The notes: generated by a model from the letters alone, not told the origin. Counted from the first letter of the stretch, positions 45,157 through 57,885 are shown. The stretch is DNA of 64,000 nucleotides from Megascapheus bottae (GCA_024803745.1 JANJXV010000154.1:620001-684000); one strand, 5' to 3'. Translations and numbers: made by a program.

Positions 45157-45650
45157 GCACTGGACCACACACCAAAATGTAAAGACTTTCAGGTTCTAAC
45201 AGGCAAAGCTATCACAATCCCTCCCTGATGGCTCAAAAGTGATTCAGCCCCCGGCTTTTCCTCTGACGCCAGTATTTCACAGGCCTCCGCCATTACTACT
45301 GACACCTCATTTCTTACTGGGAAATGGGATTTCCTAGGATGTCACCTAGGTGAGGGCTGCAGTTGGGAGCCATTTACTCATGCCTGAAATCCAACTTCTC
45401 AGTAAGCACACTGTTGAGACTCCAGTAGCTTGTGAGGGAAATGAAATGGCATGGTGTCCCAGTCATAATGAAGTAGTTTGTGCACTTGTATCATGCTTAG
45501 CTCCCCTGTGAACACCCCAGTGAACCAAACAGGCTCAGAGAGGAGCCAAGTATTCCAAGGCTTGGCCAGGAGGGGTGAGCAAACCTGGGTTTGGGTGGGA
45601 ACACTCACTTTTTCAAGAGAATTTCCAGCAACTACTACATTGTCCTCCAC

Positions 45651-45926
45651 TATTTGAAATTGTGCAGGAAGTTTCCCACGTAAAAGAGATCACCTTCCTG
45701 GTAGGCAGCGATCAGCTTTGTCAGCAGCATCTCCAACAGGCCTTCCTCCAGGATCCATACGTTACAAGGCTCATTCAGAGTCTGAGCTGACTTACCATCA
45801 CATTATGTTGGCAAAACAGTGGATATTTCAAACGTAGGAATGGGACCACACTTCACACTGAGGAATTGGAATAGAGTAGATTGGAAATGACACACTCTAA
45901 TCTCAGTATAGTCACTTGAAAGTACA
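45651..45926 (-). pseudogene. RalGDS-like REM domain, first part (copy B)
   Basis: Partner of 11,255-11,530. It has an added in-frame TAA near 45,806 where copy A reads CAG, so the long frame of copy A is split. Confidence 0.6.
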
Positions 45927-45933
45927 CAAGAAG

Positions 45934-46265
45934 GTTGTAGTGTGTGGGCAGGATGATGGGTTCAAATAGGTTTCCTCTCAGTATACCTCATCTGAGTTGC
46001 CCTGGAGTTTCCTGGCTTTCTTCCTAGAGAAATGCCTGATATATGGGAATTTTGGCTCGGCACTGGTCCAGAATCTACTTCTTCAAGTGAGAGATCCATA
46101 TCTCTCATGCCTGAGATCCGAGCCTCCTGACCGTTGGCAACAGCACAGCAACATCTTTCTTCCTCCTGAGCCACAGGCCAAGGGAGATGGCTTGAGCTGG
46201 TTGTCACATGCAGTGGCTTGGTTACCAGGGTTCCATATTCTGTTCCATTGTGAGGTAGGTAGGGT
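45934..46265 (-). pseudogene. RalGDS-like N-terminal region (copy B)
   Basis: Partner of 11,538-11,870. The ATG at 46,154 opens the same Cys-rich start, stopped within about 25 codons. Confidence 0.45.
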
Positions 46266-46552
46266 CACCTTTCAAGGCCCAATGACCAAAGCTCCTTGCT
46301 CACAGAAGACCTCCCCAAAGACATACTGGAGGCTGAATCTCCCTTCCCACCTCACATATGGATGTAGTAAACAGCACACCTTTTTGTTCAAATCCCAAGT
46401 CATTAACTAGGCGTAAGTGCTAGCCTGGTCTCAGGCTCAATGAGCCTTTCTTAGGTAAGATCCAAACTTAACTGTCACTATTTCCCTTACCCTTCACAAG
46501 ACATTTTGCTTCACAGTGCCTTCTCAGCTTGCATTTTGCCTCTTGCACATTT

Positions 46553-46742
46553 TCTTTGCTAGTCCTGGTACTTGACCTCAGAGCCTGACCATTGTTCTTA
46601 GGCTTTCTTTAGGCTATCGCTGCCCCACCAAGCCACAGCACCACTTCCAGCGTTTTCTATGTATATAGTACTCCAGAATCAAACCAGAGTCTTTTTGTGT
46701 GGTAGCCAAGCACTCTACAAATAGATGAAACACCCAGGCCAT
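46553..46742 (-). repeat. ID-like SINE dimer (copy B)
   Basis: Partner of 12,158-12,345. Confidence 0.75.
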
Positions 46743-46978
46743 CTTGCACATAGTATTCACTTCAATCTTCTAGGACGTTGTTAGGTTTCTGTATCGTAAT
46801 CAATTTTTCTTCCTGATGAATATCTGTGCTGTCATCTGTAAAAATGCAAGTGGGAAAATCACAGAAGCATTGGTGACATAAAAAAAAGTCTTACAGACAT
46901 AGATAAGTGTTCATTCTTTGTAGGAGAAAGGATATTTTGATATGATGATGATGACTATTTATAAATACTTTATCTGGG

Positions 46979-47192
46979 TTTAGAGTTTGGCCCAGTGGTA
47001 GAGTGCTTGCCTAGCATCCATGAAGATCTAGGTTTGAGTCCTTAATATCACACAGATATAAAAATCCATATGGCAATGCGGCTCAAGTGGCAGAGGGCTA
47101 GACGTGGGAAAAGCCAAGAGCAGTGCTCAGGCCCTGAGTTCAAGCCCCAGGAATGGCAGAAAAAAAACAAAAGAAAAGAAAAGAAAAGAAAT
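46979..47192 (+). repeat. ID-like SINE dimer with (AAAAG)n tail (copy B)
   Basis: Partner of 12,577-12,785. It keeps the 'ggaatggcag' end that copy A has lost before the tail. Confidence 0.85.
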
Positions 47193-47681
47193 GTGCTTTT
47201 TACAAGTTATTCACTCACAGCATTTGCCTCTGAATTCTTCGCTTCTGCATCTTGTGACTTATCCCTTTCCCTCAATGTAGACAAGAAAAACAGATTTTAT
47301 TATTTGCTATCCTTTGTCCAATCTTTGGATATTAATTCAAAATACCATATTGCCTGAGATTTTGTGTGTGTGCATGTGTGTGTGTATCTGCCAATGTGTG
47401 CATGCACACATGTGTACAGGGTTTAGGGCTTACTCATAGGGCCTGTGTGATAACCCTCAGCATCTTTTCCTCAAAGGTATTGGTCTTTCACTTGTAGCTT
47501 ATTATAGCTAATTGGAGTTGAGAGATTCACTCAATTTCTTGCCCTGTGCATTGGAACCCAGTGCTGGGTTCTCATATTGTTAATTGTAGCTATAGAGAAG
47601 CCTGAGGTCTGGGGACCCTCGTTAGAATCCAGCCCCTGAAAGAAAGTCACTGATAGAAATCTTTATCTTCAGTTAAGCACG
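47193..47681. other. Copy B partner of 12,786-13,274
   Basis: No gene seen; GT-rich patch near 47,363-47,415. Confidence 0.4.
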
Positions 47682-47807
47682 AATAAATAAGGCAAAAGTG
47701 GAACTGTGGCTCAGTTCCTCTTGTAGCAGCCATGAGAAAATTAGTAATTGGCAGCACCTGGTCCCTGAGAGAAATCCTTAGCACTGGTTCAAAAAAAGAA
47801 AGAAAAT
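47682..47807 (+). repeat. ID-like SINE right half (copy B)
   Basis: Partner of 13,275-13,400. Confidence 0.6.
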
Positions 47808-48247
47808 AATGAAAAAAATTAAAACTTGCTGAGGAATCCATAAGGATAAACGTGCCTGTGAATAATCTTGTCATTTCCGATTCCCTCAAGAGCTTAGGTC
47901 TCTCCGTATTTTATCAAGCTTTTTTAAAGATATTTACATATTTTCTATCTTTCTTAAACAGAGATAGCCATCCACAAAACACAAACACAAACTCTCACAC
48001 AGTATACCACCCACCCATAAGTGTCTGGCTATGTATATATGTATAGTCATATGTATTGATCTGTCTCTCTATACTAATATATAAATGCATAAACATATAT
48101 ATTTAGACAAACCGGAAACATACATAGATAGGTCTCACGCGTTTCCAGATTTTGTGCAAGTCTTCTGAGTACAACTTATCATTGTATTGTTTGTCAAGAT
48201 AGAGTGCCTCTAACTTTTGGCCAGCTTCTTGTCCTTTGATACTTTTT

Positions 48248-48436
48248 TCTGCCAGTCCTGGGTTTTGAACGCTAGGCCTGGATGCTGTCACTGAGCTTGA
48301 GCTTCTTGCATTCAGTAGTTTATTGCAGATAAGAGTCTCATGGAGTTTCTGTCCTGGGCTGGCTTTGAATTGTGATCCTCAGATCTCAAACTCCTGAGTA
48401 GCTAGGATGACAGTCTTGAGCTACCAGTACCTGGTT
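48248..48436 (-). repeat. Composite SINE (copy B)
   Basis: Partner of 13,842-14,030. Confidence 0.8.
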
Positions 48437-49364
48437 CCTTTGCCTCTTTTACCCTTTTTTTTGGCCCCACCACAGCCATGGTATCTTCCTTCCTATGTTC
48501 TCTCCACCTGCCCCCAGACAGGGGTATGACAGATGCTTTCCACCCACTTATTCATGTCCTCCTCTATATTGGCTGACAGCTAAGACATGCACTCACTTGT
48601 CTGGATGCCAAACACAAAGCCATGTGATTGTTTCTCAGTCTGGAACATCCTATCAGATTTATAGCACCACAGAGGGTCAGGTTGATGCTCCTCCAGGGCT
48701 TCTTAAATTGTTCTCATATTAATCCACAACACGTTTGTCATCACTTGTCCAGCTAATTCATGGACTAAAGCAGCATTCCCTACAAACTTAGATCCCAATA
48801 CCATGAGGACACTCAAGGGTGCATTAGGAGTGTGACCTGCAGGTGGATGTGAGCCTGTCTAAGTTGGAGGGGATTTCTACACCACAGGAAATGGAATACA
48901 AATTTAGAATCTGCTTTCATGAGGTGACAATCTCTGGCAGATGTTCTTATCAAATGTGGCACTGCCTACTTCCAGCTTAAAACATGGGTTGATGACCCAG
49001 CATAACAGAGAATGTATTCACCACGGCCCAACACATAGGCTGGGACCCTGAACTTTCAGGTAGCATTTGGCTTTGAAGGTCATGAGATCTTAGTCTACAA
49101 ATGATGACCCCCATCCCGTGAGGCATAGCAAACGGAGCCAAAGTGAAACCCAGTTAAGCACCAGATCAAGCTTCCCTTCTTCAGTAGGGTATGGTTTGAA
49201 AACTGTGCATAGCTTCTGTTTGAAGCCAGTGCAGAAAGGAAAGTCCATGAAACTCTCATTTCCAGTTAACTGCCAAGGGGGTGGGGGAAGTCACAGGCTG
49301 GGGGATGCACAGGATGATCCATGGGCCCTGTGCAGCTACTGGGTCACCCCCTTCTGCATCTCAG
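48437..49364. other. Low-repeat stretch (copy B), shortened by deletion
   Basis: Partner of 14,031-15,540 minus 582 nt. The deletion scar 'ctgccaag' is at 49,270-49,277. It fuses unrelated sequence into a 129-codon plus frame (49,118-49,507) that is an accident of the deletion. Confidence 0.6.
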
Positions 49365-49459
49365 CCTTTGGCTTTGAGCTCTGTGATCGTCAAGATGTGC
49401 ACAGTCTGTACTCTGGCTGGCAGAAGAAAGGACCCTGGGAAGACAATTGTAGACCCTTT
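49365..49459 (+). other. Exon-like segment (copy B)
   Basis: Partner of 15,541-15,635 with the same CAG and GTGAGT borders and an open frame. Unrecognised peptide. Confidence 0.25.
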
Positions 49460-50998
49460 GTGAGTGTAGGAAGGCGTAGGCTGGACACCCAGTCCAAGAG
49501 GAGCTAAAACTGGAGTCGAGGGGTGTGCAAGGAGTGGGTGTGAGGGTTGTGGGCAGTCACAGTCACGGCAGAGGTGGCTCTGTCTGTGGGGTGAGTGCCT
49601 CCCTGCAGGCACAGTACTGGACATATCAGAGATCCACATGAAAAGGAAAAGCTGGAAATGGCACTATGGTTCAAATGGTAGAGCATCAACCTTGAGAAAA
49701 AGAGCTCAGGGACAGTACCCAGGACCTGAGTTCAAGCCTCATGACTGTAAAAAAAAAGAACCAGGACTATGAGATGGAACCTGGTACTCTCTTGGTCTAA
49801 TCAGACACAAGAAGAGGCCGGGATAGGCTGTGGAAAAACACAGAGAACATCTTCCCCCAGCTCATCCTGTCCTTTATGCTGGGGCAGCCATGTAACTAGG
49901 GCTACGGTGAGATCATTTCACCCCTGTGCTGCCATCTGAATTGTAGGCCTCTGTCCTGGCATGGGGTGTCCTGATGGCTGAGCAGGTGCCCTAACCCTAG
50001 ATGGAGAGCAGCCACTGACTGTGGTAGCTAAGGAGAGATCTGTTCCATAGCTATCAGGCCACCCAGCATGGGAGCCATAACCACCCCTCACCCAGGTAGA
50101 GGCCAATGGTTTTCCAGGTGCTACTAACATTGCCCCACCCCTAGCTCTGGGTACACGTGACATTCCCTCCACAAGGAGCAGGACTAAGTGAAGGATCAGG
50201 AAGCTGCCTATGGGCTTCAGATGATGGCCAGGCTGGCACTACAGATGGCCTCACTCTGTCACCACCTTCCCCTGCCTCCATCATTCCTCCATCATGCCTC
50301 TCTACCTCCCACCCATTAACCTTGGAAACCAATGAACTGGGCTCTCATCATTCCTCTCATCTCTTCACCCACCTTGCCATGCATCCATCCCTCTGTCACT
50401 TTCACCCCACACACATCCCACCACCAGCCACCCTGTAGCTTATGAGGATCCCAGAGGAAGCTCTTGGTGAAGGGCTTGTGACCACAAAACAGTTACTATC
50501 ACCCGCTCCAGCCTGATCCACCACAAAATAAGAACAGCCAAGCAGGCACACACTGCAGCAGAGTTGCTCTGCTGCCACCCTGATTTCTTCATGGCCAGGA
50601 CTTGGCTCTCCTCAGCCTCCCAGCTCAGTAACCAGAACATTGTGCTTTCACAGAGCCATGGCTTCCAGTCTCCATGGACACAATGACATCAAGGTGATGC
50701 CAACTTCCCCATCTCTATATACTTCTAACTATGGGATGGGAGCTGATGTTCTCTTCTGTGTCTCCATCCGCTAAGAGGCTCATGCAGATTTCTATCCTTT
50801 GCTCATCATGGTGACTCTTTGGTTAACAAGTCACTGCTGGGCTTCCAGTTCACCACATATAGAACCCATACTCCAACACTTTTCTTAGAAGGACTGATAA
50901 CTTTTAAATATTCTCTAGTTTTAAATGTCTAGTTCCTTCTCTCTTTCATTTATATATTTCCCTTCCTCACATACTTCCCTTTTTTTACCTTCCTTCTT
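49460..50998. other. Low-repeat stretch (copy B), no firm gene
   Basis: Partner of 15,636-17,174. Confidence 0.4.
49646..49760 (+). repeat. ID-like SINE right half (copy B)
   Basis: Partner of 15,822-15,935. Confidence 0.8.
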
Positions 50999-51210
50999 TC
51001 ATTCCTGGCCTTGAACTCAAGACCTGGAGCTTTTTCTTAGCTTTTCTTTACTCAAGGTAGCACTCTAGCTCTTGAGCCACAGCTCTACTTCAATCTTTGT
51101 TCTTGCTCTAAACTGGGAGTATGAGTCTCATGCATTTTTCCCTTTGCTGGGTTGGTTTTAAACCACAATACTAAGATCAGGATCCTGAATATGCCTCGGA
51201 TTACAGGTAT
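50999..51210 (-). repeat. Composite SINE, old (copy B)
   Basis: Partner of 17,175-17,388. Confidence 0.7.
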
Positions 51211-52156
51211 TATCTAATCAAAACAAATTCCTGATTTCTTTTTTAGACATAATTAGTTCTTTCAGGTGAGCCACCAGCCACTCATGCAAGAGCATTGCAG
51301 GATCCCAGCATTCATCTTGTCTCCAGTCTTATTCCATCCATCTCACAATGGTCATCTAAAACACCCTGCTGCATGCCTGAAGTCGCAAGGAACGTTCTCA
51401 ACGCCATGAGAAGCCCCCTTAAGCTCTGCCTCAGACATGCCCAGCCCCCATCCCACTTCCACATGAGCATTTGTTTAGGAGAAATTTCCTGAGTACATCA
51501 TCATCTTTTCCTCACCATTCAAATTTCACCTTTGGAGTCATTTCTCCCAGACAAAGAGGAACATGATCCATGGTTTGATAGCAGCTCCAGCTTCATAGTC
51601 TCAGCCACCAACACCCCCCCATTACCTTGCCAGACACCTGAATTCAAGGACAATGTTTTCACTACCCCTGACTCTTATCAAATGTTTTAACTTATACAGT
51701 GCATTAAAATAATTTTACTAAATGGAATAAACACATGGCATCAAGCTTCAGAATCTTTGCACCTGAACTTTTATTGAATCACAGACACACCAGCATTTCT
51801 GTAGCCAACAGAAATCTTAGATTTGAGATTTCAGCATTCCTGGTATCCAAGTTTGGATGTGCTTACACTGCCCTTAATGGGGCACTTCAATCACACAATC
51901 CCACAACAATCACTGTCATTTGACATTCACTGGTAGGTGGTGCTAGGAAAAAGACTGATGTGCCAACTCCATGCTGGCTTGACCTATGCCATCTTCAAAC
52001 CTGGAGCAAGTGGGGCTCCTCTCTCCATGACATCTTTTGTGTACTACCCCAGGAGGACCTTTACCTTGAGACAAAATTATGAAGACTATCTCTACCAGCA
52101 AAGATTCCAGTGAGATGTGCCTACATGGATAAAGCTAAAATCTCACTAAAGTGAGG
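51211..52156. other. Low-repeat stretch (copy B)
   Basis: Partner of 17,389-18,334. The weak plus frame near 51,947-52,115 persists with substitutions. Confidence 0.3.
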
Positions 52157-52378
52157 TTGTTGGCAGTGCTGGAGCCTGAACTCAGGGCCTGGGCACTAAG
52201 CATTTGTACTCAAGACTAGCCCTTTACCACTTGAGCCCAAATTCCATTCCCAGCTGTTTTTATTTTTGGTAGTAAGAATCTATCAGACTTTCCTGTTCTA
52301 GGTGACTTGGAACTTCCATACTCAGATCTCAGCCTCGTGACCAGCCTGGATTAAAAGTGTGGATCAGCCATGCGCCAC
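52157..52378 (-). repeat. Composite SINE (copy B)
   Basis: Partner of 18,335-18,556. Confidence 0.75.
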
Positions 52379-52766
52379 ACCTGAGGACTTTTGCCAGCAC
52401 ATTTTTTCCCAAAAATTAGAAGAGGAAGATGTGGGAGGGTTGGGCTCATCCTGCCCTGCATATGAAGGAGAGCATCAGCGCCTGAACTTCATTCCCTGTT
52501 GTAGGCTGCTGGAGGAAAAGGAAGCAAATAGGCACAGGCTGGCAACAGATGCCACAGAACAACTTGTGACCAAGACTCCCAGAGCAGACCTCAGAATCGA
52601 TGACAGAGTTGGATCTACCCAGTAACAGAGGCAGTGGTGACACCTGAAACGGTGCGTTTGAGCCTTTGCTGCTAGTAAACAGGGCCACCTATGTCTCAAT
52701 GAGAAAGGTGAGATTTTGGTGGAGAAGGTGAGATTAAACATTATGTATCATGCCAGAAGACAGACT
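52379..52766. other. Stretch with an 88-codon plus frame, doubtful
   Basis: The plus frame 52,359-52,625 reads 'TPEDFCQHIFSQKLEEED' and ends 'DLRIDDRVGSTQ'. It begins inside a SINE and is interrupted in copy A. No domain recognised, so it is more likely chance than a gene. Confidence 0.3.
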
Positions 52767-53269
52767 ATAAGGGGTCTTTTATTATTCCAAGTGAAATTTT
52801 GGATTTCCTCTTCTGTTTCTTTAAAGAATGACATTGGGATATTGATGAATATTGCACTGAATTTGTAGATAGTCCCTATCAAGATTGCCATTTTTACAAT
52901 ATTACTTTTTCCAAACCAGGAGCATAGGTTTTTGCATTTCCTCAGTTCTGCGTTAATTTCCTTCTCCAGAGTTTATAGTTCCATCAAAAAGGTGCTTTAC
53001 ATTGTAAGTTAATTCCTAGGTATTTTATTTTCTTTGATAGCAAAATGAGTTGCTATCCTGATTCTTGCCTCATTCCTCTCATTTGTTGGCATATAGGAAG
53101 GCAGTTGACATTGAGGGTTAATTTTATACCCTGCTACCTTACCAAAGTTTTATATCAGCTCAAGCAGCTTCGGAGTAGAGTCTATAGGGTTCTTTAAATA
53201 CAGAATCATGTCATCTGTAAGGAGAGAAAGTTTCAGTTCCTCTTTCCCTTTTCCTCCTCACTCCAGTTA
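52767..53269 (-). repeat. L1 ORF2 fragment, inverted half (copy B)
   Basis: Partner of 18,945-19,397. It retains about 33 nt lost from copy A. Confidence 0.85.
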
Positions 53270-53650
53270 GAATGGACAAGATCCAGAAATCTAATAACGT
53301 ATGCTGGAGGGGATGTGGCCAGGAGGGATCACTACTACACTGCTGGTGGGATTGCAAACTCGTTCAACCACTATGGAAAGCACTATGGCAGTATCCCAAA
53401 AAGACTAAACATAGAGCTCCCCTGTGATCCAGCAATTTCACTACTTGACAATCGTCCAGATAGGACACACTAAATTCACTAGAACAATAACATTTATCAC
53501 AGCACTATTTACTATAACAAAGGTATGGAACCAACCCAGATGCCCGTCAGTTGATGAGTAGGTCAAATATGGTGTTTTTACACAATGAATTCTGTGCTTC
53601 TGTCAGAAAGAATGACATAGACGAATTTGTAAGGAAATAGAAAGACTGTA
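53270..53650 (+). repeat. L1 ORF2 end, plus-strand half (copy B)
   Basis: Partner of 19,398-19,800. Confidence 0.85.
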
Positions 53651-53679
53651 AAGTTTAGAAATTAGTTTCTGTCTCCTCC

Positions 53680-53825
53680 TCTCTCTCCTTCTCTATCTCT
53701 GTAAAATTTAGAAGTTCCTGTTTCTCTCTCTTTTCTCTCTTTCTCTCTCTCTTTCTGTCTCTCTCTTTCTGTCTCTCTCTTTCTGTCTCTCTCTGTCTCT
53801 CTCTCTGTCTCTCTCTGTCTCTCTG

Positions 53826-53885
<60 letters not shown>
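53680..53885. repeat. (CT)n tract (copy B)
   Basis: Partner of 19,858-19,984, longer and with CTGT and CTTT interruptions. Confidence 0.95.
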
Positions 53886-53886
<1 letters not shown>

Positions 53887-54058
53887 AATCCTTAGACTTG
53901 AACTCAGGGCCTGAGCTACTTTTGCTCAAGTTTAGCACTCTACCATTTGAACCACAGTGCTGCTTCTGGCTTGCTCTTTTCACGTAGTATTGAGGAATCT
54001 AACCCAGGCCTTCATCCTTGATAGGTTAGCACTCTACCACTAAGCCACACAGTCAGCT
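53885..54058 (-). repeat. ID-like SINE dimer (copy B)
   Basis: Partner of 19,985-20,156. Confidence 0.8.
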
Positions 54059-54059
54059 T

Positions 54060-54792
54060 TTAGAGGTTTCTGACAAAGGTTTTCCTACATGCTATTATTT
54101 CTTCTGTGAGTGCTCTTAATGCTTGCTGAAGGTTGACTTTGTTTAGAAGACTTACCCTAATGCTCCCATATACAGAGATTCTATATATAGCTAAATGTTT
54201 TTCATTACTCAGAATTTCTCTATTGTGTATGTTCTGAAATGTACTGAAGACTGACTTCTGATTAAAAGTCATTGCACATTTGTTGTATTCATTAGTTTTC
54301 TTTTCTTCTATGGGAATCAGGTTGTGACGAACACAGAAGTATGCCTTCCAGGTCAAACACTTTCCACATTTGTAATATTCATAAGGTTTTTCTCTCCTAT
54401 GTGCATTTTATACTTAGTCATACGTTCATGATGGATTTTTCATATTCTTATATTCATACGATTTTTATCCTGTGTCTGTGTGGTATCATGCAAACTCAAA
54501 TATGAGTTCTTCAAAAAAATTTCCCTTTCATTTTATTCATAGGATTCTATCCTGTGGGTGTTTAGTGATAAATCTTGACTTGTGCCTTCTGGGGAAAAGA
54601 CTGAACATTTGCTACATTCATTAAGGGTTTTATCTTGTGTTGGTTCTGTGACACAAGCTGAGTTTTCTTCCACAGAATAAAAAGTCTTTCCTATTTATTA
54701 CATTGCTAAGGCTTCTCATATGTGTGAACTCTCTTACGCTTCCTGAAGGGTGAATACTGCACGAAAGACTTTCAACTTTGGTTATATTCCTA
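54060..54792 (-). pseudogene. Decayed zinc-finger tail (copy B)
   Basis: Partner of 20,158-20,890, with the same finger debris including an open 98-codon piece at 54,060-54,356. Confidence 0.65.
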
Positions 54793-54798
54793 AGGTTT

Positions 54799-55608
54799 CT
54801 AATACGTGTGAATTCTGTTATGCCTCCTGTAATGTGACTTCCATCTGAAGGTCTTACCACATTTGATGCACTCGTACAGTTTCTCTCCTGTGTGTGTTCT
54901 CTGATGCAATTTGAGGGAAGACTTCCATTTGAAAGACATTCCACATCGGTTACCTTCATAAGGTTTTTCTCCTGTTTGAATTGTCTTATGCATGTTGAGG
55001 TTTGGCTTCTGTGTGAAGGACTTTTCACATATGTTACACTCATTAGGTGTTTCTCCTGAGTATATTCTCTGATGAACATGGAGTTTTACCTTCCATTTGA
55101 AAGACTTTCCGCATTCACTACATGCATAAGTTTTCTCTCCTGTGTGTGTTCTATTATGCCCATCAAGATATGACTTCCACTTGAAGGTTTTTCCACATTT
55201 GTTGCACACATAAGGTTTCTCTCCTGTGTGTGTTCTTTGATGAAATTTGAGGGAAGATTTCTGTCTGAAAGACTTTACACATTGGTTACATTCATAAGGT
55301 TTCACTCCTGTGTGTATTCTCTGATGAACACGAAGTTTTCCCTTCCCTTGGAAAGACTTTCCACATTCATTACACTTATAAGATTTCTCTCCTGTGTGTG
55401 TTATTTGATGAACTCGAAGGTGTATCTTCTGGGTGAAAGACTTTTCACATTTGTTACATTCATAAGGTTTCTCTTCTGTGTGTCTTCTCTGGTGCAAAGT
55501 GAGGTATGATTTCAGTCTAAAAGTCTTCCCACATTTATCCCATTCATAAGATTTCTCTTCTGTGTGAGATCTCTGATGTGTGCTGATTGCTGAATTCTGG
55601 GCAGAAAT
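54799..55608 (-). CDS. C2H2 zinc-finger array, copy B
   Basis: An open frame of 269 codons below a TAA. Same nine units as in copy A, with better ligands: unit 2 keeps both Cys ('CNKCEKSF') and unit 4 keeps its first His ('KFHQRTH'). Shared losses are unit 1 first Cys, unit 6 last His, unit 7 last His and unit 8 first Cys. DNA-contact positions -1, 2 and 3 equal those of A in every unit. Position 6 differs in units 4 (Phe for Leu) and 7 (Met for Ile). With no start codon at its head it is probably not translated. Confidence 0.65.
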   Translation of the reverse strand: MSAQNSAISTHQRSHTEEKSYEWDKCGKTFRLKSYLTLHQRRHTEEKPYECNKCEKSFTQKIHLRVHQITHTGEKSYKCNECGKSFQGKGKLRVHQRIHTGVKPYECNQCVKSFRQKSSLKFHQRTHTGEKPYVCNKCGKTFKWKSYLDGHNRTHTGEKTYACSECGKSFKWKVKLHVHQRIYSGETPNECNICEKSFTQKPNLNMHKTIQTGEKPYEGNRCGMSFKWKSSLKLHQRTHTGEKLYECIKCGKTFRWKSHYRRHNRIHTY

Positions 55609-55862
55609 TTAATTACGTTCCTCATATTCATAAGGTTTGTCTTCTCTTGGAGATCGAGGTTGGAGCGTCAGGTCTGACTTCTCAGAAATTAATTTTCACT
55701 CTTGACGTACGCATCACATATCTCAGGATATTTGCTCTGAGGTATTGTAAGGCGTATTTCATTATTGAAAGATTTCTCACATTCACTACATATATGAGGA
55801 GTCTCTCCTGTGTACATTTTCGGATGTGTAGTGATGGTTGGTGTTAAGTACAATATTTTTCA

Positions 55863-56285
55863 TCACACAGTACATTTAGCAGTTTTCCTCCCTCCCTGAA
55901 GAATTTCTTGGGCAGGGAGAACAGAATTATGATACTGCAGATCTTTTGGACTGTCACAATCATGAATAAAATGCTCTGAATATCCGATGGATTTTTTAAG
56001 AACAGGAGACATACGAGATCTATATGCAGTATGCATCTCATCAGGCTTAGGAGACAGAAGCATGTTCTGACACTTTATGAACTCCTCAGTCCTCACCCCT
56101 AAGTTGTTACCGTTATTACTAATCAGCTCTGGATTATGTGTAGAGCTCAAATTTAAAGTTGTTGCAAATCTCACGTTTTCCTCCACTTCGATACTACTTG
56201 CAACTGCTACTTCACAAAGATTCATGTGGACTTTCCTGGCATGTCTTGAACACATTTTCCATTACCTGGACATCTAAAATGAGTC
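55863..56285 (-). pseudogene. Final-exon spacer, copy B (acceptor lost, frameshifted)
   Basis: Partner of 21,961-22,385. The T-rich acceptor tract now ends CTAT instead of CTAG. A 2-nt loss changes 'HECLCEV' into 'HESL' plus stop. The remaining frame to 55,863 stays open but is out of phase with KRAB-b. Confidence 0.8.
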
Positions 56286-56714
56286 ATAGAAAAAAAGACA
56301 CAAACATACATGAGATACAAATATTCCTTACTGTAAAGATAATGACTTTACTTTCCCATCCTAAGTGTTAGATATTTTAAAATATAAAAGTGGAAATTGA
56401 TTTGTGAGAAATATATGCTTTTCTCCCTAACCTATTAAGAAAATGATATTTTACAATGACCAATAATGTTTTTCTGTGTTTTAGTTCTCTTTTTATATCA
56501 CAGGAAATATTTATTGAAATTACCCATCTATGTATTGCTACAGTTTTAAGCTGAGTACTATCTATAGCATACCTGCAGCTGTTTTTTTTCAAATACTGTT
56601 TTGTTTATACATTGAGGAATAGCTGCCTTTCTTTTATTTTTGAGAAATACTCTAAATATTGTGCTGTTTTGCATCTTTTTAAAACTTTCTTTTCTTTTCT
56701 TTTCTTTTCTTTTT

Positions 56715-56858
56715 GTAGTTCATAGGCCTCGGCCCTGTCCCTTAACACTTCAGCAGAAGACTATAACCCCTATCCTTGAGCTACAGCCCCAATTCCTGTT
56801 TTGTAGAGTTAACTACTGATAAGAGTCTCACGTCCTGAGTACCAGATAGGATTACCTT
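56715..56858 (-). repeat. Composite SINE, truncated (copy B)
   Basis: Partner of 22,815-22,958. Confidence 0.65.
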
Positions 56859-57209
56859 ACCCAGTTTCAATGCTGTTTGCTTATTAACCATTAAGTGAGG
56901 AACACGAATTTTTTCTAGATTCAGCGGCCACAAGTTTGGTTTATATGTCTGTTTGCCTTTGATCCAAGCAAGAACGATTCTTGAGAGTAAGGTCTTACAC
57001 CTATATCCCTTCAGTTACAACTTCTCACTAAAGTCTCAATTTAGGTATTTGTGGGAATTTTGAAATTTATTTCTTTCCATTTGAAGTCTTATAAAAATTC
57101 CTTTTCTAACACTCCTGTCCCTCAGAACCATGGAAGACCAGAAAATCCCCAGCTCATTGTCTAGTTAATTTTCTTATGTTGATTGAAACTTTGTTGTTTT
57201 TTTTTCCTT

Positions 57210-57383
57210 CCATTCCTGGGTTTGAACTTAGGACCTAACCACTGTCCTTGGGTTTTCTCAAGACTAGAACCCTACCAATGAATTCATTACTTCTGGCTTT
57301 TTCTATGTATGTTGTAATAAGGAATAAAACCTGTGTCTTTGTGCATGCTAGGCAGGCACTCTACCACTAGGCTCAATTTCTGG
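57210..57383 (-). repeat. ID-like SINE dimer (copy B)
   Basis: Partner of 23,310-23,483. Confidence 0.75.
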
Positions 57384-57520
57384 TGGAAACGTCTGGTTTT
57401 TAATACCAGTCTCTTCCTACCAGCATAAAGATATTATCCTTATCAGAGAATAATGCCCTGACATATTCCTTGTTTGCTCAATCATTTATAGTCTTAGTTT
57501 TAAAGAAATGAAAGAATGAT

Positions 57521-57523
57521 ATT

Positions 57524-57569
<46 letters not shown>

Positions 57570-57594
57570 TTTCCTTCCTTCCCTCTTTCTTCCC

Positions 57595-57654
<60 letters not shown>
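57521..57654. repeat. (CTTT)n microsatellite (copy B)
   Basis: Partner of 23,611-23,769, shorter, with the same internal interruption. Confidence 0.95.
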
Positions 57655-57659
57655 GTTTT

Positions 57660-57885
57660 GCGGTCATGGGACTTGAATTCTAGACCTGGCTGTTCTTCCT
57701 GAGCTCTTCAGGTCAAGGCTACTGCCCTATGTCTTTAGACTCAACCCCACTTCTCATTTTCTATTGGTTCATTGGAGAGAAGAGTCCAAGGTGTTTTTGT
57801 GATAGGTCAGTCTTTGAACCTTGATCCTCAGATCTCAGCCTCCTAAGTAGCTAGGATTACAGGCATGAGCCACGGGCTCATGGCT
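57660..57885 (-). repeat. Composite SINE (copy B)
   Basis: Partner of 23,777-23,998. Confidence 0.85.

Noticed and set aside
49118..49507. A 129-codon plus-strand frame as a gene in copy B
   Set aside because: It spans the 582-bp deletion scar, and copy A has no such continuous frame.
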